Assembly (NCBI RefSeq): GCF_002813295.1
Contig: NZ_PHUE01000001.1
Coordinates: 4,340,001-4,404,000, forward strand
Direction of reading: 5' to 3'
Source: Flavobacterium sp. 5
GTDB taxonomy: Bacteria > Bacteroidota > Bacteroidia > Flavobacteriales > Flavobacteriaceae
Length of the DNA: 64,000 nt
How positions within the stretch are numbered: the stretch's first letter is position 1; the number at the start of each line of letters is the position of its first letter. Below, one piece after another: positions 1-8,409 of the stretch. Under the pieces are notes generated by a model that worked only from the letters and a program-made list of their open reading frames with translations, made no database searches and had not been told where the DNA came from. A program made the translations under genes and the position numbers.

Positions 1-366
1 TTTAAAAAAATAGGATATTATGCCATGACACTTTCAGGTTTTGTGATGCTTTCGCAATCAAGTTCTGACTTATTAGCCGCCAATAACGGAAATTTAGCTA
101 CTAATTCTAAAAACAAAGGAATAGAAACCAAACTGAAATGGCAAGACTCTCATTTTGCTCTTGAATTTACGTATAATGAAGGTTTTGAATTTGAACAACT
201 CATCCCAATTACCGACTTGACAAATGAGCAACAAAAAATAGTCTACAGTAAAAGGCAATCTGCGGATGAAATTGTAATAGAAGCAGTATATGTAATTGGT
301 TCAAAATCCTATGAAGCCTACTATTTTAAGAATAATCAATTGATTCAGAAAATAGATTTCAAATAG
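1..366 (+). CDS. Hypothetical small exported protein, 5' end outside the window
   Basis: The frame is open from the first base of the window, so the true start is probably upstream; the first visible ATG is at 25. The visible N-terminal part is hydrophobic and small-residue rich (YYAMTLSGFVMLSQSSSD), like the end of a signal peptide. It is followed by a roughly 95-residue soluble domain rich in charged and aromatic residues, ending in KIDFK and TAG. I do not recognise the family. It is separated by about 400 bp from the integrase module on the opposite strand and could be either host DNA or cargo of the element. The reading frame is convincing, the function is unknown. Confidence 0.55.
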   Translation, partial: FKKIGYYAMTLSGFVMLSQSSSDLLAANNGNLATNSKNKGIETKLKWQDSHFALEFTYNEGFEFEQLIPITDLTNEQQKIVYSKRQSADEIVIEAVYVIGSKSYEAYYFKNNQLIQKIDFK

Positions 367-773
367 ATTTGATCCGATATTTTTAAAATGAGCAGGTAAC
401 AGGAATTGTATCCAATATGCAATAAATAATCCTTTTAGTATAATAGCCTGATGAAAATTTCACAATCAAATTAATTGTAAAAAAAACAGAGCTTAATTTA
501 GTGCAGAGTCTTATTTGTATATCCATTCTAAAGTCAGTGCCATCAAAAAAAGCGATTCTAAGCTGTTAATAATTAAAAATAAGCATTGACAGTAATAAAA
601 CAAACGCGTGCCCGCTTGTTTGAACTCCCCAAAGAGGCATGTTCTGGACAGGCGGGCACTCAGCCCAGGGCTAATGGTTTCGTCCTGAAATCGACTTTAA
701 AGAAATTGAGGTGTCCGCCTTAAATTAAAAGACAAAAAGTCATTTCCTGCTGTGCACAGAATTATATATTTCT
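367..773. other. Gene-free stretch with a GC-rich inverted repeat
   Basis: No credible coding frame was seen in these 407 bp. Most is AT-rich, but 603-720 is clearly richer in G+C. That part contains an inverted repeat, GTGCCCGCTTGT near 607 and ACAGGCGGGCAC ending near 660 (11 of 12 positions pair), with about 30 nt between the arms. The stretch lies just beyond the 3' end of the integrase gene, so it may be an end or remnant of the mobile element, or a transcription stop. No copy of the mnmE 3' end was found in it. Confidence 0.4.
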
Positions 774-1916
774 CTATTTAAATGAAATTTTATTAGTTGT
801 TTCCCTTTTTTTCTCGTCGATTATTTTTGTATATATCTGCGTTGTCTTTATGTTTTTGTGTCCCAGCATTTTCGATACCGTAAAAATGTCAGTACCTGCC
901 GCCATCTGTAATGTTGCATACGTATGCCTAAAGCAGTGAAATGTAATATGTTTTTCAATTGATGCGTCTTTAATCCAAATAGGAAGCAGTCGGTCTACGT
1001 CCCATTTTTTTAAATCATAAAAGACTCTCTTACTTTGTGCCTCTTTTTCACCTAAGAACTCGAACGCTTCTTGGGAAATAGGAAGAGTTACCGGTCTGTC
1101 CGTTTTTTGCTGCTTAAATCTAATGTAATATCCTTCGCTTTTACTATACTGCACTTCTTCCCATGTAAGTTTTGCAATATCGGAATAGCGTATTCCTGTT
1201 AGCAGAGAAAACATGCAGACGCGTTTAACAATCTCTTTTTTGCATGGTGTCCTAAACAGCCTTGAAGCTTCTTCCATAGTTAGGAAATTTCTTTGGGACT
1301 CCTGTTCCTTGATGCTATCAACCGCAGCATTAATATCAGTTTGCAGTAATCCTTTCTTATAAGCTTTTCGAAGGGTGGCCTTGATTTTGTTAAAATAGGA
1401 TAATGCAGTGTTTTGAGCCAAAAACTGGTCTTTTTTCTTTAAACATTTTGCCTTCAAAATGTATTCCCTGAAGTCCTCAATAATTGTTACATCAATTTCC
1501 TGCATTAATATGTCCTCGTTCTTAAGAAACTTTTCAAAGTGGATAATTGCATATTTCCAGATTTCAGCGTTATTGCCGGTCTTGATTTCTGCTGTCTGTT
1601 TTATATACTGCAGGAATGATTTTTCTCCTATTTCCTGCAGACGTAGCCGCTCTTGCTCAAATGGTGTATAGATTTGCTGCTTGTTTAATACATTAAGCCT
1701 ATTTGCACAAATCATCTCGGCCTTGTGTAAATTTTCTGAATTCATTGCTTTATCAATATTATTTTTTGGTTTTGAAACCAGATATAAACCTAAATACTCT
1801 CTTCGCGAAAATTCATGAGTTTTAGCGTTATAGATTGGAGGGAAAAAATCAAGATATAATGTAATCTTTCCACTTGGCAGCGTCCTTTTCCTTAATGTAA
1901 CATTTATATTTTTCAT
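774..1916 (-). CDS. Tyrosine-type site-specific recombinase (integrase)
   Basis: The protein has 380 aa. An N-terminal arm-binding-like region (about 1-95) is followed by a SAM-like core-binding domain (about 100-200) and the catalytic domain (about 210-375). The catalytic set of tyrosine recombinases is visible: R243 in GIRYSD, K271, H327-x-x-R330 in HCFRHTYATL, H353 in LGHKNIKTT and the nucleophile Y362. The length and the GHKNIKTTQIYTKI ending are typical of integrases of Bacteroidetes conjugative or genomic islands. The ATG overlaps the stop of the upstream HTH gene by 4 bp (ATGA), so the two are translationally coupled. The gene lies beside the 3' end of mnmE, a location used by integrative elements in other bacteria. 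It looks intact. Whether the element is still mobile cannot be told from this window. Confidence 0.93.
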   Translation of the reverse strand: MKNINVTLRKRTLPSGKITLYLDFFPPIYNAKTHEFSRREYLGLYLVSKPKNNIDKAMNSENLHKAEMICANRLNVLNKQQIYTPFEQERLRLQEIGEKSFLQYIKQTAEIKTGNNAEIWKYAIIHFEKFLKNEDILMQEIDVTIIEDFREYILKAKCLKKKDQFLAQNTALSYFNKIKATLRKAYKKGLLQTDINAAVDSIKEQESQRNFLTMEEASRLFRTPCKKEIVKRVCMFSLLTGIRYSDIAKLTWEEVQYSKSEGYYIRFKQQKTDRPVTLPISQEAFEFLGEKEAQSKRVFYDLKKWDVDRLLPIWIKDASIEKHITFHCFRHTYATLQMAAGTDIFTVSKMLGHKNIKTTQIYTKIIDEKKRETTNKISFK

Positions 1917-2476
1917 CTTCCAACAGCATTAAAAATTATATCAATATCCTGTTTGGCTACACAGGTGAATTTTCCAACGGAATATTTTACTATGCCCTGC
2001 CGTTGAATCAATAGATAGAGTGCTCCTGAAGAAATATTGTACTTCTGCTGAATTTGCGTGATAGTATAGCAATTGTCAAAACCAGGAAATTGCTGTCCAG
2101 TCTTCAAAGTAACATATTGAATGGGAATAGCAAAGAAAGCTTCAAGGTCGCATCTACGGATAACAGTTCGTTTGCCAAACTTTGCAATGTCGAGATATCC
2201 ATTGTTAACTAACCTGTAAATAGTACTCCTGCTGATCCCGAAAAGAAGGCTTGCCTGAGTAATTTTTAGAAACTCAAGCGGCTTTATTTTTTCCAAATCT
2301 GTGTTTAAAAGCTGAACAGTTTCGTTATTGCTTTTTTCTACTTTTCCACTACGTACCAGTGCTTTATAACCACGACTGTTGCAAATGTGAGAACAATATC
2401 GTGTCCGAGTTGTTCTGGCTGTGAACTGTTTTTTACAGTGTTCACAAATTCTGATGACCTCAATTTTAGAACTCAT
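1913..2476 (-). CDS. Zinc-finger/helix-turn-helix accessory protein of the integrase module
   Basis: The protein has 187 aa. The N-terminus holds a CxxC...CxxxC cluster (C11, C14, C28, C32), probably a small zinc finger. It is followed by an excisionase-like MerR/HTH_17 domain (about 66-110, LKITQASLLFGISRSTIYRL) and a second HTH-like segment (about 126-177). Proteins of this kind commonly sit directly upstream of Bacteroidetes tyrosine recombinases; I infer a role as a DNA-bending or excision-control factor. An in-frame ATG at 2500 would add 8 residues. I prefer 2476 because homologues I remember begin MSS..E, just before the cysteine cluster. Four TGTGTC hexamers overlap the region around these starts and could be binding sites of this protein. 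Confidence 0.8.
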   Translation of the reverse strand: MSSKIEVIRICEHCKKQFTARTTRTRYCSHICNSRGYKALVRSGKVEKSNNETVQLLNTDLEKIKPLEFLKITQASLLFGISRSTIYRLVNNGYLDIAKFGKRTVIRRCDLEAFFAIPIQYVTLKTGQQFPGFDNCYTITQIQQKYNISSGALYLLIQRQGIVKYSVGKFTCVAKQDIDIIFNAVGR

Positions 2477-2490
2477 AATATCACTAATTT

Positions 2491-2526
2491 TGTGTCCCAT
2501 TGTGTCTATGTGTCTCTCTGTGTGTC
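2491..2526. promoter_or_regulatory. Cluster of four TGTGTC hexamers at the HTH gene start
   Basis: TGTGTC occurs at 2491, 2501, 2509 and 2521, immediately upstream of and partly overlapping the 5' end of the HTH/integrase operon. Same-strand repeats at roughly one helical turn suggest an operator or accessory-protein site. The role is inferred. Confidence 0.4.
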
Positions 2527-2570
2527 ATCATTTCGCCAAAAAAAAATCCGATGAGGAAAATTATTTTCGT

Positions 2571-2598
2571 GGTACAATAATGGTACAAAAAGGAACAA
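2571..2598. repeat. Three helically phased GG(T/A)ACAA direct repeats
   Basis: GGTACAA at 2571, GGTACAA at 2582 and GGAACAA at 2592 are spaced 11 and 10 bp. Such short phased direct repeats near an integrase resemble arm-type sites of tyrosine recombinases. They lie between the integrase operon and the mnmE terminator. The function is inferred. Confidence 0.45.
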
Positions 2599-2631
2599 AC
2601 TATCTGCAAATAAAGCTAAATAAACAGAAAG

Positions 2632-2680
2632 AAGAATCCCAGTTAAAATGCGGTTTTATGACATTTTAACTGGGATTCTT
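2632..2680. terminator. 19-bp perfect hairpin between the integrase module and mnmE
   Basis: Arms 2632-2650 and 2662-2680 pair perfectly with an 11-nt loop. On the + strand a T-rich tract follows; on the - strand the hairpin lies just downstream of the mnmE stop. It probably terminates mnmE transcription and insulates it from the integrase operon. It could also mark the element boundary. Confidence 0.7.
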
Positions 2681-2708
2681 TGTTTTATTTTGTTTTATTT
2701 TGTGAAAC

Positions 2709-4121
2709 TTATTTTCCGATACAAAAGTTAGCAAAAATATTACCCAACAATTCATCATTGGAAACCTGACCAGTAATCAACCCAAATTGATATAAAGCTT
2801 CTTTGATATCCAAAGCAATTAAGTCACTAGAAAGATTGGTTTCGAGGCCGTATTTTACTTTCTGAATTTCATCTAAAGCTTTTAATAACGAATCATAATG
2901 ACGAGTATTAGTAACAATAGTTTCATTATTGCGTAAAGCTCCAGTATTGACGAATGAAAGCAACTCATTCTTTAAATCATCTACACCAATTTTTTCTTTA
3001 GCAGAAATATATATAGTTGTTGGTTGCTGGCTATCAGTTGTTAGTTGTTGGTTAATTATTGATTGCTCTTGCGGCGAAAGTTTATCCGATTTATTGACTA
3101 TAATTAGAATTGCTTTTTGAGGAAACTTGTTTTTTATTTTTTCAATTTCAACTTTTAATGAGTTCAGTTTACTATCAACAAGCAACTGATAACCATCAAC
3201 TAAAAATAATACGACTTGCGCCTGTTCTATTTTTTCGAACGTTTTCTTAATCCCAATACTTTCTACATAATCCTTAGTTTCACGAATTCCCGCCGTATCG
3301 ATGAATCGGAAACCGATACCACCAATTACTAATTCATCTTCAATCGTATCACGTGTAGTTCCTGCAATTTCCGAAACAATGGCACGTTCTTCGTTCAATA
3401 AAGCATTCAATAAAGTAGATTTTCCAACATTTGGTTCACCAACAATAGCAACAGGAATACCATTTTTTATCACATTTCCAACAGCAAACGAATCGATCAA
3501 ACGTTTAAGGACAAATTCAATTCGGTTTAATAATTCGTGAAATTGTGTTCTATCTGCAAATTCTACATCTTCTTCGGCAAAATCTAATTCCAATTCAATT
3601 AAAGAAGCAAAATTTAATAATTCCTCACGCAGTTTAGCAATTTCGTTAGAGAAACCACCACGCATTTGTTGCATAGCAATTTGGTGAGAAGCTTCGTTGT
3701 CCGAAGATATCAAATCAGCTACAGCTTCGGCTTGCGAAAGGTCAAGTTTACCGTTCAAAAATGCTCTTAAGGTAAATTCACCCGCATCAGCCATTCGACA
3801 GCCTTTTCGTAGTAATAATTGAATAATTTGTTGCTGAATATAAGTAGAACCATGACATGAAATTTCAATGGTATTTTCGCCTGTATAGGAATTTGGATTT
3901 TTGAAAATAGAAACCAACACCTGATCCAATGTTTTTTCACCATCCATAATATGACCCAAATGCAAAGTATGTGTTTTTTGGGTGGTTAAGTCTTTATTTT
4001 TTATAGATCTAAAAACTGAATTGGCAATAGTAATAGCATCTTCTCCAGAAATTCGAATTACAGCAATGGCTCCTGCTCCCGAAGCAGTGGCTAAAGCAAC
4101 TATAGAATCGTTTTTAATCAT
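2709..4121 (-). CDS. mnmE: tRNA uridine-5-carboxymethylaminomethyl(34) synthesis GTPase MnmE
   Basis: The protein has 470 aa. With MnmG it modifies U34 of tRNAs reading two-family-box codons, in the cytoplasm. An N-terminal folate-binding domain (SIVALATASGAGAIAVIRIS at the start) and a helical domain enclose a Ras-like G domain with G1 GEPNVGKS (228-235), G2 GTTRDT (254-259), G3 DTAG (275-278) and G4 NKSD (343-346). The invariant C-terminal CIGK is present. A longer frame would start at a TTG at 4139, but the first ATG is at 4121 and a -7-like TACTTTTG (4137-4144, minus strand) overlaps that TTG, so 4121 is the likely start. After G4 there is a Q/T-rich stretch (about 354-373) encoded by a TTGTTAGTTGTTGG-like low-complexity run near 3013-3060. 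The 3' end borders an integrase module. Confidence 0.97.
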   Translation of the reverse strand: MIKNDSIVALATASGAGAIAVIRISGEDAITIANSVFRSIKNKDLTTQKTHTLHLGHIMDGEKTLDQVLVSIFKNPNSYTGENTIEISCHGSTYIQQQIIQLLLRKGCRMADAGEFTLRAFLNGKLDLSQAEAVADLISSDNEASHQIAMQQMRGGFSNEIAKLREELLNFASLIELELDFAEEDVEFADRTQFHELLNRIEFVLKRLIDSFAVGNVIKNGIPVAIVGEPNVGKSTLLNALLNEERAIVSEIAGTTRDTIEDELVIGGIGFRFIDTAGIRETKDYVESIGIKKTFEKIEQAQVVLFLVDGYQLLVDSKLNSLKVEIEKIKNKFPQKAILIIVNKSDKLSPQEQSIINQQLTTDSQQPTTIYISAKEKIGVDDLKNELLSFVNTGALRNNETIVTNTRHYDSLLKALDEIQKVKYGLETNLSSDLIALDIKEALYQFGLITGQVSNDELLGNIFANFCIGK

Positions 4122-4316
4122 ATCTAAAAATTTATGCAAAAGTAAGCATTTTTTTTGGCTGATGGCTGTTAGCTGTTAGCTTTTGGTCTTCAATTCAACA
4201 TTCATCATTTACAACTTACCATTCATAAAAAGCGACAAATGATAAATATCATGCTTTTTTCCTGTTAAGTTTTGTAACTTTATAATTAGTATTGATTTAT
4301 ATCTAAATAAATGATT

Positions 4317-5144
4317 ATGAAGAAGATATTGTTTCCAACTGATTTTTCAGACGTTTCCAAAAACGCTTTTATTTATGCATTAAAACTAGCCGATGCAGTA
4401 AATGCAGAAATTATTACGCTCCATGTTTACGAAGTAGATTCGCCCAAATACTTAGACTTCTCTATTTATCTACAGGAAATTTATGAGTACGAAGAATTGA
4501 GTGAATTCGAAAATTACAAAGACGAAGTACCTCTTTTACGAAACATAGCCGAGGTCAATAATTTAGGGCATATACCCATTAGTAACGTACTCATTGAAGG
4601 TAGTTTGGCTGCCGAAATCCTTAAGCTTTCCAAAGAGGAAAACATAGATTTTATTGTTTTGGGAACCAAAGGAGTAACTAATCTAAGACAGATATTTTTG
4701 GGTACTACACTCACCAATATCATGGATGAATCCAAAATGACCGTTTTGGGTATTCCAGAAAGTTGTACATACACGCCCATTACAAAAATACTGTTTACAA
4801 CAAAATACCATTTTGAGGATATCGAAGCATTACATAAAGCACATAATTTGTCCAAAATATTTAATGCTCATATCGATTGCTTGAATGTAAAACCAGCACA
4901 TAAGGTTTATAATGACGATTTTATTGTCGACTTCAAAAACGTTTTCAAAAATTCCAACGTTGCTTTTCATTCCGTTTTAAGCGACGATGTCGAAGGAGCA
5001 ATTTTAGATTTCATTCAACAAAAAAAAATAAATATGATGGCTGCACATATAAAGCACAAAGGATTTTTCGAAAAGTTATTTCAAATAAGCCTTTCCAAAA
5101 AATTGGCTGTAGATATCAATATTCCATTCTTATCGGTTAAGTAA
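4317..5144 (+). CDS. Universal stress protein, tandem two-domain type
   Basis: The protein has 275 aa and two UspA-like domains in tandem. The first begins MKKILFPTDFSDVSKNAF and carries the nucleotide-binding pattern G-2x-G-9x-G (GTKG...GTT) near residue 120. The second domain (about 146-275) lacks a clear copy of that motif. A start two codons upstream (ATG at 4311) is possible; the paralogue at 5382 starts at the equivalent of 4317. Proteins of this type are cytoplasmic and bind ATP or AMP in stress response. The next gene is a paralogue in the same orientation, separated by a palindromic intergenic repeat, so the pair arose by tandem duplication. The specific function is unknown. Confidence 0.9.
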   Translation: MKKILFPTDFSDVSKNAFIYALKLADAVNAEIITLHVYEVDSPKYLDFSIYLQEIYEYEELSEFENYKDEVPLLRNIAEVNNLGHIPISNVLIEGSLAAEILKLSKEENIDFIVLGTKGVTNLRQIFLGTTLTNIMDESKMTVLGIPESCTYTPITKILFTTKYHFEDIEALHKAHNLSKIFNAHIDCLNVKPAHKVYNDDFIVDFKNVFKNSNVAFHSVLSDDVEGAILDFIQQKKINMMAAHIKHKGFFEKLFQISLSKKLAVDINIPFLSVK

Positions 5145-5163
5145 TTATATAAAGTAAATACAA

Positions 5164-5282
5164 TTTGGGCGTGCCACATTAGGAAACGGGAGCCTATTTA
5201 GCATACCGCATATACGGCTCCCTTTTCCTAATCTGTCGGGCTATCCGCGCTACTTTGGTAGCTAGTTTTTATCCCTCACGCA
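5164..5282. repeat. Dispersed intergenic palindromic repeat, copy 1
   Basis: The unit opens with TTTGGGCGTGCC, has GTCGGG in the middle (5235-5240) and ends with ATCCCTCACGCA. Inside it, arms 5178-5194 and 5216-5232 pair at 16 of 17 positions. The same three blocks in the same order occur again at 16206-16350. It separates the two stress-protein genes. I recall similar elements in other Flavobacterium genomes (memory, not checked). Confidence 0.6.
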
Positions 5283-5381
5283 CAGTATGCACTACACTAT
5301 TAGTTGTTCATAAGACTAATCAGAGATCAAAATTTACAAACTGAATTACTCAGTATTAATTAAACTATAAATTCATATAAA

Positions 5382-6215
5382 ATGAAAAAGATTTTATTTC
5401 CAACCGATTTTTCTGAAGTCGCGAATAATGCTTTCATTCACGCTCTAGAATTTGCAAAGATTGTAAAAGGAGAACTAGTATTATTACATACTTTCGAATT
5501 GCCTGTTGTCGAAAATGCATTCACTCCAGACAATTATTACACACTCTTTGATTCGCTACAATTGGCACAGTATGATATGTTCAAAAGTCAAATCCCTAAA
5601 CTTCGTGAATTAGCTCAAAAACAACATTTAGAGAACATTCAGCTAAATCATAAAATAATGGAGGGAGATTTGATTTACAGCATTAAAAAAGCCATAAAAG
5701 AAGAAAAAATTGATTTTGTTGTCATGGGAACTGCTGGAGCCACAGGATGGGAAGCCTTTTTTATAGGATCCAACACGGGCTCAGTAGTAACTGCGGTCGA
5801 TGTTCCAGTGCTAAGCATACCTGTAGAAGCCCAATACACCAAAATCAAAACCATAGGTTTTACAACACGCTTTAGAGAAAAAGACAAAAAACCATTGCGT
5901 CAAGTTATCAAAATTGCTAAAAAATCGAATGCAATTGTAAAGTGCCTGTATGTAAAAACTAGTAAATCAGATGTTACAGATGAAATAATCAATCAATGGA
6001 AAAATGAGTTCGAGAAAGAATCTGTAGAATTTTTAATTACAAATAGCGACTTAGTAAAAGAAACTATTTTAGATTTCATATCTCATAAAAACATTGATAT
6101 GTTGGCTATGATTACACATAAAAGAAACTTCTTTTCAGAACTGTTTCAACCAAGTCTAACTCAAAAGTTCTCTAATATTTCAACAGTACCAATTTTAGCG
6201 ATGCACGAGGAATAA
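5382..6215 (+). CDS. Universal stress protein, tandem two-domain type (paralogue)
   Basis: The protein has 277 aa, the same length and layout as the gene before it. The first Usp domain starts MKKILFPTDFSEVANNAF and has the full ATP-binding pattern G-2x-G-9x-G-S (GTAG...GS) near residue 117. The second domain (about 148-277) is again degenerate. The two copies have diverged strongly at protein level, so the duplication is old. Only about 240 bp lie between them, filled by the palindromic repeat, so they could be co-transcribed or regulated separately. A cytoplasmic nucleotide-binding stress protein is inferred from the family. Confidence 0.9.
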   Translation: MKKILFPTDFSEVANNAFIHALEFAKIVKGELVLLHTFELPVVENAFTPDNYYTLFDSLQLAQYDMFKSQIPKLRELAQKQHLENIQLNHKIMEGDLIYSIKKAIKEEKIDFVVMGTAGATGWEAFFIGSNTGSVVTAVDVPVLSIPVEAQYTKIKTIGFTTRFREKDKKPLRQVIKIAKKSNAIVKCLYVKTSKSDVTDEIINQWKNEFEKESVEFLITNSDLVKETILDFISHKNIDMLAMITHKRNFFSELFQPSLTQKFSNISTVPILAMHEE

Positions 6216-6387
6216 ATTTTAAATATTAAATTGCAGATTTTAAATAAAGTTTTACTGCAAAGTACGAACACAATCTTATCATCCAGAGGAACGAGGGAAC
6301 TCCTCGATAAATTTTCGTCTCGGATAACAAGATTATAAATAAAGGATTTCTAAATATGACTTTTGCTATTGCTGGAGATTTTTGATA

Positions 6388-6418
6388 TTGCCATTGCCAT
6401 CACCATTGCTTACATTTG
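6388..6418 (+). promoter_or_regulatory. Bacteroidetes-type promoter of the MutS-like gene
   Basis: TTG at 6388-6390, 20 nt spacer, then TACATTTG at 6411-6418, matching the TTG-N(17-23)-TAnnTTTG consensus. It leaves a short leader before ATG 6440 and argues against a TTG start at 6416 inside the -7 box. Confidence 0.6.
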
Positions 6419-6439
6419 TATATATCATTAAAACAAAAG

Positions 6440-8212
6440 ATGAAAATATATAATAGCAACAGTCAAAATTATTCTCAGGAATTAAAAGCAATAAATACCA
6501 AATACAATACGATTAGTTTTTTCAGACTTGTTAGTATTTTACTTTTCTTAACAAGTTTATTTTATTACATAAAAACCAGTGAATCAGTATTTGTCATATC
6601 GGCAGTAATACTGTTTGCTGGTTTTGTTATTTTGATGCGAATCCACTCTAAATTATCCTTTCAGAAAAAGATAAAAGCAGCCCTTGTTGCTATAAACGAA
6701 AATGAAAGCACCTATTTGGAACGCAAATCAATCCCGTTTCAAAATGGAGCCGAATTCAATGATTTTCATCATCCGTATGCCTACGATTTAGATATTTTTG
6801 GAGAACATTCCTTGTTTCAAAATCTAAACAGAACAGCCACTTTTATAGGTAAAAAAACCTTGGCAAAACAATTATTAACACTATTGCCAAATGACGAAAT
6901 ACTAAAAAATCACCAAGCAGTACAGGAATTAAGCGAGAAGTTAAATTGGCGCCAAGAGTTTTTAGCAATCGCCAAAGTAGGGCAGGATAACGAAACATTT
7001 TATAAAACCTTACTACAATGGAGAGTATACAATAGTAAACCATTGTCGAAAGCAGCAGTGGTAATTTTATATTTATCCCCAGCACTTTTTGTGAGTTGTC
7101 TTATAACTTATTTGGTGACATCAAACACGGTTTTCTTAACGTATTTATCTTTTTTGTTTGTAGTTAATTTAGGGATTTTGGGTAATTTCACAAAGCGAAT
7201 TCAAATGGAAATTGCACAATCCGAAAACATCAATACAATAATTAGTCAATACAGTTTATTGGTTCAAAAAATTGAAAACGAAAGTTTTATTTCGGAAAAA
7301 CTGAAAGATTTACAACAAAAATTAAACTTTAAAAACCAAAAAGCTAGCGCACATCTTCAAAAATTAGCCGAGTTGTTTTCTAATATGGAAACTATTGGCA
7401 ATTTTGTAACTGCGTTATTATTCAATGGAACGTTTCTTTTTAATATCCATGTTTTAAAATCGATGATTGCTTGGAAAAAAGAACACGCAGTAGTTTTAGA
7501 AGAGTGGTTAGAGGTTATCGGAGAATTTGAAATGCTCAATAGTTTAGCAAATTTCGCATACAATAACCCTGATTTCGTGTATCCAAAACTAAATTCTAAT
7601 TATGAAATCGCTTTTTCTAATCTAAGCCATCCTTTATTAAATCCAGCGACTAGAGTAGGGAACGAGGTACAGTTTCAGCCTCAATCCTTTATGATTTTGA
7701 CAGGTTCAAATATGTCTGGCAAAAGTACATTCTTGCGTAGTTTAGGCATCAATATGGTGCTTTCAGGAATGGGTTCTCCAGTTTGTGCAAGTCAGGCAAC
7801 CGTGCATCCATTACCAGTATTAGTCTCAATGCGACTTTCAGATTCATTATCAGATAGTGAGTCCTATTTCTTTGCCGAAATCAAGCGTTTAAAACAAATT
7901 ATGGACGAATTGGAAGAAAACCCAGCTTTTGTCCTTTTGGATGAAATTCTAAGAGGTACCAACTCCGATGATAAACGCAACGGAACAATCGAAGTAGTCA
8001 AAAAAGTGATTGCAAAAAAAGCCATTGGCGCTATCGCAACTCACGATATAGAAGTTTGCCTAACTACAAATGAATACCCAAATACCCTAACCAACAAATG
8101 CTTTGAAGTTGAAATTAGCAACGATGAATTACATTTTGATTACATGCTTCGTGATGGTATTTGTAAAAACAAAAGCGCTACTTTCTTAATGAAAAAAATG
8201 GGTGTGATTTAA
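6440..8212 (+). CDS. Membrane-anchored MutS-like ATPase
   Basis: The protein has 590 aa. Its C-terminal third is a MutS domain V ATPase: Walker A TGSNMSGKST near 420-430, the Q-loop/D-loop region SMRLSDSLSDSESYFFAEI, Walker B FVLLDEILRGTNSDDK near 496-510, and a final ATHD. The N-terminal half does not look like the mismatch-recognition domain. It has two hydrophobic pairs (about 25-65 and 205-245) that look like membrane segments, then a helical region like the MutS clamp. Homologues in Bacteroidetes are usually annotated as MutS-related proteins. A role in canonical mismatch repair is doubtful because the mismatch-binding Phe-x-Glu domain is missing and the protein appears membrane-bound. 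The start is set by the promoter just upstream. Confidence 0.85.
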   Translation: MKIYNSNSQNYSQELKAINTKYNTISFFRLVSILLFLTSLFYYIKTSESVFVISAVILFAGFVILMRIHSKLSFQKKIKAALVAINENESTYLERKSIPFQNGAEFNDFHHPYAYDLDIFGEHSLFQNLNRTATFIGKKTLAKQLLTLLPNDEILKNHQAVQELSEKLNWRQEFLAIAKVGQDNETFYKTLLQWRVYNSKPLSKAAVVILYLSPALFVSCLITYLVTSNTVFLTYLSFLFVVNLGILGNFTKRIQMEIAQSENINTIISQYSLLVQKIENESFISEKLKDLQQKLNFKNQKASAHLQKLAELFSNMETIGNFVTALLFNGTFLFNIHVLKSMIAWKKEHAVVLEEWLEVIGEFEMLNSLANFAYNNPDFVYPKLNSNYEIAFSNLSHPLLNPATRVGNEVQFQPQSFMILTGSNMSGKSTFLRSLGINMVLSGMGSPVCASQATVHPLPVLVSMRLSDSLSDSESYFFAEIKRLKQIMDELEENPAFVLLDEILRGTNSDDKRNGTIEVVKKVIAKKAIGAIATHDIEVCLTTNEYPNTLTNKCFEVEISNDELHFDYMLRDGICKNKSATFLMKKMGVI

Positions 8213-8409
8213 ATTCTGGATTTCATATTTAGATCATTACTTCCGCATTTAGATGTATCACTATTTCCAAAATAATAAAGCCAAGATTCGAAAGTGAATT
8301 TAATACACTATCGTAGATTTAAAATATTCGCAAAAATCATTTAAATATTGAATTGCGAGTGGTATTTTTGCATTTCAAATACTTCCGAAATTAAATCCCC
8401 ATATTTAAT

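Noticed and set aside
2421..2669. Plus-strand 82-codon frame opposite the HTH gene and across the hairpin
   Set aside because: It runs through the iterons and the terminator hairpin and is antisense to a well-supported gene.
367..2708. Direct duplication of the mnmE 3' end as an attachment site
   Set aside because: I searched by eye for TTTTCCGATACAAAAG-like sequence left of mnmE and found no second copy in the window, so no att sites are called.
6277..6340. Intergenic sequence with GAGGAACGAGGGAACTCCTC
   Set aside because: It resembles a decayed dispersed repeat, but only one copy is visible here and the boundaries cannot be set.
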